Source: NCEH01 sp043195125
GTDB lineage: Bacteria > Pseudomonadota > Alphaproteobacteria > Rhizobiales > Xanthobacteraceae
Assembly: GCF_043195125.1 (NCBI RefSeq)
Contig: NZ_JBAFWR010000004.1
Length of the DNA: 64,000 bases
Strand: one strand, 5' to 3'
The position numbers and the translations under genes were made by a program. Below, piece after piece: positions 8,241 through 16,234 of this stretch (position 1 is the stretch's first letter; the number at the start of each line of letters is the position of its first letter). Below the pieces are notes generated by a model that was not told where the DNA came from, searched no databases, and saw only the letters and a program-made list of their open reading frames with translations.

Positions 8241-9557
8241 ATGGTTCGGTATTTCGGCGTGCGTGTGCCGGCTTGCATTCTGGCGGCGGCCGGATGCCTT
8301 GTCGCAACGGCGGCGTACCCGCAGATGCTGCCATCCGACATTTTCCTGTCCCGTGCGGCGGCCGAGCGAGCCCAGGGCGGCCTGCTCTCCGCGCCGGTCC
8401 GTGCACTGCGCGTGGCGACGCTGGATTGGGAACCGCTTCTCGGCCCCTCCGCGCCGGACCCGGGCGCACCCCAGGCGACGGTACGGGTCGCGTCTGCCTC
8501 CACCGCCTCTGTTCCCGCGAATGCCGACAGCACCTATGCCTATCCGCCGCCGCTGGTGCTGGGCGGCGCGCTTCCGCCCAGCGACCCTGCTGTCCTGCTC
8601 GCGGACCGGGACGAGGACCCCGAGACGCCCGCCGTGTTCGGCCCCTCGCCCAATTCCGATGGCGCCTATCTGGAACTCGCGCTCGACCAGGTGCTGAGCC
8701 TGCCGGGGCTGGACGAGGAAAGCATCGCCGCAGAAGAGGACATCCCGTCCACCTTCGGCCCCGACATGAGCGCGTTCGACACCTCCAGCGAAGCGCCGCA
8801 GGCGCTGATCTTCGGCGAGCCACCGCCGCCGGGCGACGCCCAGGACGGCGCGGAACTGGAAGCTCCGGATATCGCGGGCCTTTCGCTCGACGCCAGCGAA
8901 GGCACGGCGCAAGGCACGCAAACCGCCCAGGACAAGCCGATCGTCCACGACCTTCGCGTGGTGTTCGGCCAGAGCGGCGGGCTCTTTCCGCCTCTCCCCT
9001 TCGAATATGCCGCGCTGCCGCCCAGCGCATCAGCCTTGCCGCCCATGCCGCCGGTTCCCCCGCAGGACGATGAGGCCGGCGGCATCGTGAGCGGCATCAT
9101 GAGCGGCGACGCCAGCCCCGCGACGCGCCTTGCGCTCGCCGGCCCGGCCCGCGCGCGGGCGGAAAAATGCCTCGCCGAAGCGATCTATTTCGAGAGCCGG
9201 GGCGAACCCAAACGCGGACAGATCGCGGTCGCCCAGGTCGTGATGAACCGGGTGTTTTCCGGCTATTATCCCAACGACGTCTGCAAGACCGTCTACCAGA
9301 ACGCGCACCGCCACCTGGCCTGCCAATTCACCTTCGCCTGCGACGACGTGAAGGACGTGATCCGCGAGCCCGACATGTGGCTGCAGGCGAAGCAGATCGC
9401 GTCCGATATGCTGGACGGCAAGCTCTGGCTTTCCAGCGTCGGCCGCGCGACGCACTATCATGCCTATTGGGTGCGGCCGAGCTGGGTGCGCGAGATGCGC
9501 AAGCTGGATCGCATCGGGGTTCACACCTTCTATCGCCCGCGTCGCTGGGACGGCTGA
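8241..9557 (+). CDS. Exported SleB-type cell-wall hydrolase
   Basis: A 438-aa protein with an N-terminal signal or membrane anchor (residues 1-27), then about 260 residues rich in Ala/Pro/Asp that look disordered, then a C-terminal Hydrolase_2 (SleB) domain from about residue 305: CLAEAIYFESRGEP with the catalytic Glu region, QVVMNRV, CQFTFACD, and ATHYHAYWVRPSW. SleB-type domains are peptidoglycan lytic enzymes; in non-sporulating alphaproteobacteria they act in cell-wall remodelling. It ends 38 bp before a strong terminator. Confidence 0.88.
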   Translation: MVRYFGVRVPACILAAAGCLVATAAYPQMLPSDIFLSRAAAERAQGGLLSAPVRALRVATLDWEPLLGPSAPDPGAPQATVRVASASTASVPANADSTYAYPPPLVLGGALPPSDPAVLLADRDEDPETPAVFGPSPNSDGAYLELALDQVLSLPGLDEESIAAEEDIPSTFGPDMSAFDTSSEAPQALIFGEPPPPGDAQDGAELEAPDIAGLSLDASEGTAQGTQTAQDKPIVHDLRVVFGQSGGLFPPLPFEYAALPPSASALPPMPPVPPQDDEAGGIVSGIMSGDASPATRLALAGPARARAEKCLAEAIYFESRGEPKRGQIAVAQVVMNRVFSGYYPNDVCKTVYQNAHRHLACQFTFACDDVKDVIREPDMWLQAKQIASDMLDGKLWLSSVGRATHYHAYWVRPSWVREMRKLDRIGVHTFYRPRRWDG

Positions 9558-9589
9558 GCGTTCCGACCCAGCCGCGCCGAACCGCAACG

Positions 9590-9622
9590 AAAAAGGCCCG
9601 GGAGATGCTCCCGGGCCTTTTC
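9590..9622 (+). terminator. Bidirectional intrinsic terminator
   Basis: GGCCCGGGAG (9595-9604), loop ATG, CTCCCGGGCC (9608-9617), followed by TTTT and preceded by AAAAA. It can serve both the rightward cell-wall hydrolase and the leftward maeB gene. Confidence 0.9.
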
Positions 9623-9647
9623 ATTTCCAATCGAAGAGGGGGAACGC

Positions 9648-11930
9648 TCAGAGCGCGCCCTGGGCTTCTACCACGGCGACCGCGGTCATGTTGACGATGC
9701 CGCGCGCCGTCACCGAAGGGCCGAGGATGTGCGCGGGCTTGGCCGTGCCCATCAGGATCGGGCCCACGGGCAGCGCATCGCCCAGCACCTTGATCATGTT
9801 GTAGGCGATGTCGGCGGCGTCGAGGTCGGGCATCACCAGCACGTTGGCGGCGCCCGAGAGACGCGAGCCGGGGAACACGTGCTCGCGCACATCCTCCAGC
9901 AGCGCCGCATCGGCCTGCATCTCGCCATCCACTTCCAGCGACGGGTCCCGTTGCAGGATCAGCTCGAGCGCACCGCGCACGCGCTTGGCGCACGAGGTTT
10001 CGTGCGAACCGAAATTGGAATGGGACAGCAGCGCGATGCGCGGCTCGAGCCCGAACCGCCGCACGTGGGCCGCGGCAAGGATGGTCATCTCCGCGAGATC
10101 GGCGGCCGTCGGCTCGTTCTGGATCTGCGTGTCGCAGATGAAGAAATTGCCCTTGGGCGTGATCAGCAGCGAGAGCGCGGCCAGCTCGTGCACGCCCGGC
10201 GCCAGGCCGATGATGTCCCGCACATGACGCAGGCGGCGATTGAAGCGGCCCTCGATGCCGCAGAGCATGGCATCCGCCTCGCCCCGCTGCACCGCGAGCG
10301 CGGCGATCACCGTATTGTCGGTCCGCACCAGGGTGCGGGCGGCATCGGGGGTCACGCCCTTGCGGCCGGCGATCTCCACATAGGTGCGCACATAGTCGCG
10401 ATAGCGCGGATCATCCTCGGGATTGATCAGATCGAAATCGGTGCCCGGGCGGATCGACAGGCCAAAGCGCTGCAGGCGGGTTTCGAGCACGCTCGGCCGC
10501 GCCACCAGGATCGGCCGGGCGATGCCTTCTTCCACCACCGCCTGGGCGGCGCGCAGCACGCGTTCGTCCTCGCCCTCGGCATAGATCACGCGCTTCTTGT
10601 CCAGCTTCGCGCGGGTGAAGAGCGGTCGCATGATGAAGCCGGAGCGGAACACGAACTGGTCCAGCTTGTCGGCATAGACCTCGAAATCCGTGATCGGCCG
10701 GGTGGCGATGCCGGTCTCCATGGCCGCGCGAGCCACCGCCGGAGCGATGCGCAGGATCAGGCGAGGATCGAACGGTGAGGGAATGATCGAATCGGCCCCG
10801 AAGGACCGGGTCTCGCCGCCATAGGCGCGGGCGACCACGTCGGACGGGGTTTCGCGGGCAAGCGCCGCGATCGCTTCCACCGCCGCCATCTTCATTTCGG
10901 CGTTGATGTCGGTGGCGCCGACATCAAGCGCGCCGCGGAAGATGTAGGGGAAGCACAGGACGTTATTGACCTGGTTCGGGAAGTCCGAGCGGCCGGTGCA
11001 GATCATGGCATCGGGGCGGGCGGCGCGCGCTTCTTCCGGCATGATTTCGGGGTTGGGATTGGCAAGCGCAAGGATCAGCGGGCGATCCGCCATGCGCTTG
11101 ACCATCTCCTGGGTCAGGACGCCGCCGGCGGAGAGGCCGAGGAAGATGTGCGCGCCGTCGATCACCTCACCCAGCGAACGTGCGTCGGTTTTCTGCGCAT
11201 AGACCGCTTTATAGGGGTCCATGAGGGTCTCGCGGCCTTCATAGACCACGCCCTCGATGTCGCAGACCCAGATGTTTTCGCGCTTGGCGCCGAGCGTCAC
11301 CAGCAGGTTGAGGCAGGCGATCGCAGCAGCGCCCGCACCCGAGGTGACGATCTTGAGATCCTCGATCTTGCGGTTGCCGATTTCCAAAGCATTGCGCACC
11401 GCCGCGCCGACGATGATAGCCGTGCCGTGCTGGTCGTCATGGAAGACCGGGATCTTCATGCGCTCGCGCAAGCGCTTTTCCACCTCGAAGCATTCCGGCG
11501 CCTTGATATCCTCAAGGTTGATGCCGCCGAAGGTCGGCTCCAGGGCCGCCACGGTCTCGACGATGTGGTCCACCTCGTTCGCGGCGATCTCGATGTCGAA
11601 CACATCGATGCCGGCGAACTTCTTGAACAGAACCGCCTTGCCTTCCATCACCGGCTTGGAGGCGAGGGGGCCGATATTGCCGAGGCCGAGCACAGCGGTG
11701 CCGTTCGACACCACGGCCACCAGATTCTGGCGGATGGTCAGTTCCGCGGCCTGAAGCGGATCAGCCTTGATGGCCATGCAGGCGGCGGCGACGCCAGGCG
11801 AATAGGCGAGCGCGAGATCGCGCTGGTTGCCCAAGGGCTTGGTGGCCTGAATTTCGAGTTTTCCGGGCCGGGGCAGGCGATGATAAATGAGAGCACCCGA
11901 GCGCAGATCATCTGAGATGTTGGACGCCAT
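9648..11930 (-). CDS. maeB: NADP-dependent malic enzyme, MaeB type with phosphotransacetylase-like domain
   Basis: A 760-aa protein, the full length of the MaeB class. Residues 1-430 carry the malic enzyme core: AYSPGVAAACMAI, HDDQHGTAIIV (metal and substrate site), a Rossmann segment around VTSGAGAAAIACLNLL, and ALANPNPEI. Residues 435-760 form a phosphate acetyl/butyryl transferase-like domain (YAEGEDERVLRAAQ, LSHSNFGS) that regulates activity in studied homologues. It converts malate to pyruvate and CO2 with NADPH production, linking the TCA cycle to gluconeogenesis and acetyl-CoA supply. The ATG is preceded by GGGAAGGGA. Confidence 0.95.
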   Translation of the reverse strand: MASNISDDLRSGALIYHRLPRPGKLEIQATKPLGNQRDLALAYSPGVAAACMAIKADPLQAAELTIRQNLVAVVSNGTAVLGLGNIGPLASKPVMEGKAVLFKKFAGIDVFDIEIAANEVDHIVETVAALEPTFGGINLEDIKAPECFEVEKRLRERMKIPVFHDDQHGTAIIVGAAVRNALEIGNRKIEDLKIVTSGAGAAAIACLNLLVTLGAKRENIWVCDIEGVVYEGRETLMDPYKAVYAQKTDARSLGEVIDGAHIFLGLSAGGVLTQEMVKRMADRPLILALANPNPEIMPEEARAARPDAMICTGRSDFPNQVNNVLCFPYIFRGALDVGATDINAEMKMAAVEAIAALARETPSDVVARAYGGETRSFGADSIIPSPFDPRLILRIAPAVARAAMETGIATRPITDFEVYADKLDQFVFRSGFIMRPLFTRAKLDKKRVIYAEGEDERVLRAAQAVVEEGIARPILVARPSVLETRLQRFGLSIRPGTDFDLINPEDDPRYRDYVRTYVEIAGRKGVTPDAARTLVRTDNTVIAALAVQRGEADAMLCGIEGRFNRRLRHVRDIIGLAPGVHELAALSLLITPKGNFFICDTQIQNEPTAADLAEMTILAAAHVRRFGLEPRIALLSHSNFGSHETSCAKRVRGALELILQRDPSLEVDGEMQADAALLEDVREHVFPGSRLSGAANVLVMPDLDAADIAYNMIKVLGDALPVGPILMGTAKPAHILGPSVTARGIVNMTAVAVVEAQGAL

Positions 11931-12088
11931 TCCCTTCCCGACCCCTCTTAAACACCGCTTGTTTCGAAACCGGCGGCACGGTAGCCCTCGGCGGCAGGGA
12001 TGTCACGGGTAAGCGCTACGTTTTTCGGCAGTTCACCACGTCGCCGCGCAACTCTCGCCGCAACCGCAGACTGAAAAAAGGTGCACCC

Positions 12089-14095
12089 ATGAAAAAGGCC
12101 ATATTCGCCGTCCTGGCGCTGGTCGTTCTCGGGCTTGGCGGCTATTTCGGCTTCAGCTTCTGGAGCGGGGTGAAGGCACGCGGGGAAGTTGAGAAGATTT
12201 TCGCCAGCCTGCGCCAATCGGGCACGCAGGCCAGCCATGGCGAAATTGCATTTGATTTCCGCGGCCGCGCGCTCAGCGTCGCCGACATCACCATTGCCGC
12301 CGCCGACGGCAGCTCCACGGTCAAGATCGGCCGTTTCACCGCCGACGGCATCGCCCCGCCCTCCGGCAACCGCTTCACCGCCGATTCGATAAAACTGCTG
12401 GCGGTGGAGGTGCGCACCAAGGTTCCGGGCGGCGAAACCACCTATGAGACGCCGCTCGTCGAGGTGGCGCGCTATTCGGGCCCGGCGGCCTTTGTCCTGC
12501 CGCCCGCGCAAGGCACGAGTGCCGCGGCCCTGCGTGCGGTGCTGACGCATTTCGCGCAGACGAGCGCCGAGCGAATCGTGCTGCCGCAGGCAACGGCGCG
12601 GGTGCGCATCGCCGCCGTGACGCCGACGCCGCAGACCCCCGGAACCGACGCCCAGAGTGTGGATGTGGATTATGGCGCCTTCCGCGCCGAGGGTATCGGC
12701 CAGGGCAAGATCGCCCATATCCATCTCGATCGCATCGGGCTGCGCTCGCAGATCGGACCGCAGAACGCCGCGCAGGGCTTTGCCGGCGTGCTGGAGGGCA
12801 TCGATGCCAACGCCGTCGACACGGCCCCGCTGCTGGCGCTGACGCAAGCGCAGGCCGCGCCGGGGGCCGCCGGCTACATGCCGCTCTACGGCCGCGTATC
12901 GGCCGCCAGCTATTCCCTCACCCAAGATGGCGGCGCGGCTGTGATGGTGAGCAACCTCCTGGCGGAAGGTGTGGCTCTCGATCCCGGCCTTCTCAATCTT
13001 GCCCGGCTCGACGCCCTGAACGCCCTGGCGCAGCCCGGCCACACCCTTTCCACGGAGGAATCGGCGCGGCTGATCACGCTCACATCCGATGTCCTCAAGG
13101 GCGTGAGCTTCGCCACCATCTCCATGAGCCAGGCCTCCCTCTCTGAGGCCAGCGGCAAGATGGAGATCGGCACGCTGGCGATGACCGGCTACACCGCCGG
13201 AAAACTCCAGCGCCTGCAAGCCTCCGGCATCGTCGAGCACAGCAAGGACGGCGCCACCATCACCCTCGGCAATGGCGTGGTGAACGGGCTGTCCCTGGCT
13301 GCCATCATGGACCTGGCGGCGAAGACGGTGAGCGAGGGCGCCGACACCTCTGCGGATTCCGTGCTGGCGCTGTTCCGCATCCTGGACGGGTTCGAGTTCG
13401 CCGACCTCAAAGTACCGGAGCTCGATGCCGCCGGCACCATCTCCGTCGGCCGCTTCGCCTTGTCCTGGGGAGAGTTCATCGGCGCCGTGCCGACCAAATT
13501 CAGCCTGCGCGCGCAGGAGATCACCGGCCCCATCTCGGCGGACGACGGCGTGCCGTTCAACCTTCTGGTCGCGGCGGGAATGACCAGCGCGACGCTGAGC
13601 TTCACGCTTGATACGGCCTATGACCAAGCCGCGCAGGCCATCGTCATCGGCCCGGCGAGCGCCCAGGTGGAACAGGCTTTCTCCATCGCGCTGGACGCCC
13701 GCCTCACGGGTATCGCACCGGCCGCCTTCGACAATTCCACCTCGGCGCTCGGCGCGCTCGACACTGCGGGGCTCGGGCCGGTGAAGATCGTGTTCGCCAA
13801 CCTCGGGGTCGCCGAGCTGGCGCTGCGCGCCTATGCCGATCTGGCCAATGTAGACGTGGAGCAGATGCGCGGCGAACTGATCGCGGTGGTGCAGGAGCAG
13901 GCGCGGGCCGCCAGCACGGACTTTCCCGATGCCGAGCGCATCGGCGCGGCGCTGGTGCAATTCCTCAAGACGCCAAAAACGCTCACCCTCACGCTGACCC
14001 CCAAGGGCGACGTGAAGCTGCTGGATCTCGCCCAAACCGACGATCCCCTCGCCACCGCGCGCCAGCTCTCGCTGGACCTCGTCGCCGGCCCCTGA
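12089..14095 (+). CDS. Membrane-anchored exported protein of unknown function
   Basis: A 668-aa protein I do not recognise. Residues 4-26 are a hydrophobic anchor or uncleaved signal, so most of the chain should be periplasmic. The rest is an even alternation of short hydrophobic beta-like segments rich in Ala, Gly, Thr and Ser, with a repeated phrase type (for example ISMSQASLSEASGKMEIGTLAMTG and the similar FNLLVAAGMTSATLSF), which suggests a repetitive beta structure loosely like AsmA or DUF945 (YdgA) proteins. No catalytic motif is evident. It is monocistronic between divergent maeB and a 26-bp palindromic terminator; the ATG follows AAAAAGG. Confidence 0.75.
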   Translation: MKKAIFAVLALVVLGLGGYFGFSFWSGVKARGEVEKIFASLRQSGTQASHGEIAFDFRGRALSVADITIAAADGSSTVKIGRFTADGIAPPSGNRFTADSIKLLAVEVRTKVPGGETTYETPLVEVARYSGPAAFVLPPAQGTSAAALRAVLTHFAQTSAERIVLPQATARVRIAAVTPTPQTPGTDAQSVDVDYGAFRAEGIGQGKIAHIHLDRIGLRSQIGPQNAAQGFAGVLEGIDANAVDTAPLLALTQAQAAPGAAGYMPLYGRVSAASYSLTQDGGAAVMVSNLLAEGVALDPGLLNLARLDALNALAQPGHTLSTEESARLITLTSDVLKGVSFATISMSQASLSEASGKMEIGTLAMTGYTAGKLQRLQASGIVEHSKDGATITLGNGVVNGLSLAAIMDLAAKTVSEGADTSADSVLALFRILDGFEFADLKVPELDAAGTISVGRFALSWGEFIGAVPTKFSLRAQEITGPISADDGVPFNLLVAAGMTSATLSFTLDTAYDQAAQAIVIGPASAQVEQAFSIALDARLTGIAPAAFDNSTSALGALDTAGLGPVKIVFANLGVAELALRAYADLANVDVEQMRGELIAVVQEQARAASTDFPDAERIGAALVQFLKTPKTLTLTLTPKGDVKLLDLAQTDDPLATARQLSLDLVAGP

Positions 14096-14100
14096 AATGC

Positions 14101-14126
14101 GAACGCCCTCCGCGCGGAGGGCGTTC
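14101..14126. terminator. Perfect 26-bp palindrome between convergent genes
   Basis: GAACGCCCTCCGC followed directly by its exact complement. It lies 5 bp after the unknown gene at 12089 and 26 bp from the end of leftward aspS. The T-tracts are weak on both sides, but position and stem strength favour a shared terminator. Confidence 0.65.
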
Positions 14127-14152
14127 ATTCACCGTGGAAACCGTCGCGCCGC

Positions 14153-16009
14153 TTATTTCTGCGGCAGGTTGAGGCGGATGTGCAATTCCTTCAACTGCTT
14201 GGGCGTCACCTCGGCGGGCGAGCCCATCAACAGGTCCTCGGCGCGCTGGTTCATGGGGAACAGCGAAATCTCGCGCAGGTTCGAGGCGCCGCACAGCAGC
14301 ATCACGATGCGATCGATGCCCGCCGCCATGCCGCCATGGGGCGGCGCCCCATATTGGAACGCGCGGTACATGCCGCCGAACCGTTCCACCACCGTGTCCT
14401 CGTCATAGCCTGCGATCTCGAACGCCTTCAGCATCGCCTCGGGACGATGGTTGCGAATGCCGCCGGAGGCAATTTCATAGCCGTTGCAGGCGATGTCGTA
14501 CTGGAACGCCTTGATGGTCAGCGGGTCCTGGCCCTGCAGCGCCTCGAGGCCACCTTGCGGCATGGAGAAGGGATTGTGAGAGAAGTCGATCTTCTTCTCC
14601 TCGTCGGACCATTCGTAGAACGGGAAATCGACGATCCAGGCCAGCTCGAACCGCTCGGTGTCCACGAGGCTCAGCTCCTCGCCCACCTTGGTGCGAGCCA
14701 GGCCGGCGAACTTGTAGAATTTCGACGGGTCGCCGGCGACGAAGAAGGCGGCATCTCCCGCCTTGAGGCCGAGGGCGTGGCGGATCGCCTCGGTGCGCTC
14801 GGGACCGATATTGTTCGCAAGCGGGCCTTTGCCTTCGACTTTATAGCTTTCGCTTGAAATCGTCGGCTGCGTCCCCGAGGCATCAGTCTCAGTCTCGGAT
14901 CTCTTTTCGGAGACTCCAACCCACATGATATAGCCGAGCCCCGGCTGGCCCTCGCCCTGCGCCCAGCTGTTCATGCGGTCGCAGAAGGCGCGGCTGCCGC
15001 CGGTGGGGCCGGGGATCGCCCACACCTGGTTCTTCGGGTCTTCGAGCATGCGCGCGAACACCTTGAAGTTCGAGCCGCGGAAATGCTCGGAGACGTCCTG
15101 CATCACCAAAGGATTGCGCAGGTCGGGCTTGTCGGTGCCGTATTTGCGCAGCGACTCGGCATAGGGAATGCGTGGCCAAACCTTGGTTACCGGCTTGCCG
15201 CCGCCGAACTCCTCGAACACGCTGGTGATCACCGGCTCCATCGCCGCGAATACGTCTTCCTGCTCGATGAAGCTCATTTCCAGGTCGAGCTGGTAGAACT
15301 CGCCCGGCAGGCGGTCGGCGCGCGGGTCCTCGTCGCGGAAGCAGGGGGCGATCTGGAAGTAGCGGTCGAAGCCGCTCATCATGATCAGCTGCTTGTACTG
15401 CTGCGGCGCCTGGGGCAGCGCGTAGAACTTGCCGGGATGGATGCGCGAAGGCACCAGGAAGTCGCGCGCGCCCTCGGGCGAGGAGGCGGTGAGGATCGGC
15501 GTCTGGAATTCGAAGAAGCCGCTCTGCTTCATCCGCTGGCGTAAGCCATCGATCACGCGGCCGCGCAACATAATATTATTGTGAAGTTTTTCGCGCCGCA
15601 AATCGAGGAAGCGATACTTTAGTCGAATGTCCTCCGGATAGTCCTGGTCGCCGAACACGGGCAGCGGCAGTTCCGCTGCGGCGCCGAGCACTTCCAAGCC
15701 GACCGCATAGATTTCGACCTTGCCGGTGGGCAGATCCGCATTCTCGGTGCCCTCGGGGCGCAGGCGCACCTTGCCGTCGATCCGCACCACCCACTCGGCG
15801 CGCACCTTTTCCGCCGCTTGGAAGGCCGGGCTGTCGGGGTCGATCACCACCTGGGTCAGGCCGTAATGGTCTCGCAAATCAATGAAAAGCACGCCGCCAT
15901 GGTCGCGAATGCGGTGACACCAGCCGGACAGACGGACGCTTTCGCCCACCAGGGCGTCGGTGAGCGCGCCGCAGGTGTGCGTGCGGTAGCGATGCATGGC
16001 GGGGGACAT
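14153..16009 (-). CDS. aspS: Aspartyl-tRNA synthetase
   Basis: A 618-aa class II synthetase. The N-terminal OB-fold anticodon domain (RTHTCGAL, LSGWCHRIRDHGGVLFIDLRD) is followed by motif 1-2 regions (RYRFLDLRRE type, FQIAPCFRDEDPRADR) and motif 3 GGMAAGIDRIVMLL near the C-terminus. It charges tRNA-Asp, and in many alphaproteobacteria tRNA-Asn too, for later amidation. I chose the ATG at 16009, which has a GAAAGG box 9 nt upstream; MHRYRTH four codons later is an alternative. A hydrophilic Ser/Thr/Glu-rich insertion of about 20 residues (about 366-394) interrupts the GAD region between GLGYIMWV and GPLANNIGPER. Confidence 0.97.
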   Translation of the reverse strand: MSPAMHRYRTHTCGALTDALVGESVRLSGWCHRIRDHGGVLFIDLRDHYGLTQVVIDPDSPAFQAAEKVRAEWVVRIDGKVRLRPEGTENADLPTGKVEIYAVGLEVLGAAAELPLPVFGDQDYPEDIRLKYRFLDLRREKLHNNIMLRGRVIDGLRQRMKQSGFFEFQTPILTASSPEGARDFLVPSRIHPGKFYALPQAPQQYKQLIMMSGFDRYFQIAPCFRDEDPRADRLPGEFYQLDLEMSFIEQEDVFAAMEPVITSVFEEFGGGKPVTKVWPRIPYAESLRKYGTDKPDLRNPLVMQDVSEHFRGSNFKVFARMLEDPKNQVWAIPGPTGGSRAFCDRMNSWAQGEGQPGLGYIMWVGVSEKRSETETDASGTQPTISSESYKVEGKGPLANNIGPERTEAIRHALGLKAGDAAFFVAGDPSKFYKFAGLARTKVGEELSLVDTERFELAWIVDFPFYEWSDEEKKIDFSHNPFSMPQGGLEALQGQDPLTIKAFQYDIACNGYEIASGGIRNHRPEAMLKAFEIAGYDEDTVVERFGGMYRAFQYGAPPHGGMAAGIDRIVMLLCGASNLREISLFPMNQRAEDLLMGSPAEVTPKQLKELHIRLNLPQK

Positions 16010-16234
16010 GACGAGCGGCCTTTCGGACAACCTTGGGACAAACGCGCTGCCGCAAAGGACGGGCGAAGCGGGCCGCCGGAAGGTGCATGGGCATCCCTGC
16101 TTGTCAAGGCCGCCTCACACGCCGATACCATTTCAAGGGGATTTGCTGCCGCGCACCATATGCAGCCCCTGTTGGTGCCAACCCAACGCGTATAACGTGA
16201 AATGTGGCGTGCAAAGCGCCCACGATGAGACGTG

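Noticed and set aside
11948..14128. A 726-codon minus-strand open frame opposite the 668-aa unknown
   Set aside because: The plus-strand reading has a ribosome binding site, signal anchor and terminator; the antisense product is low-complexity and feature-free.
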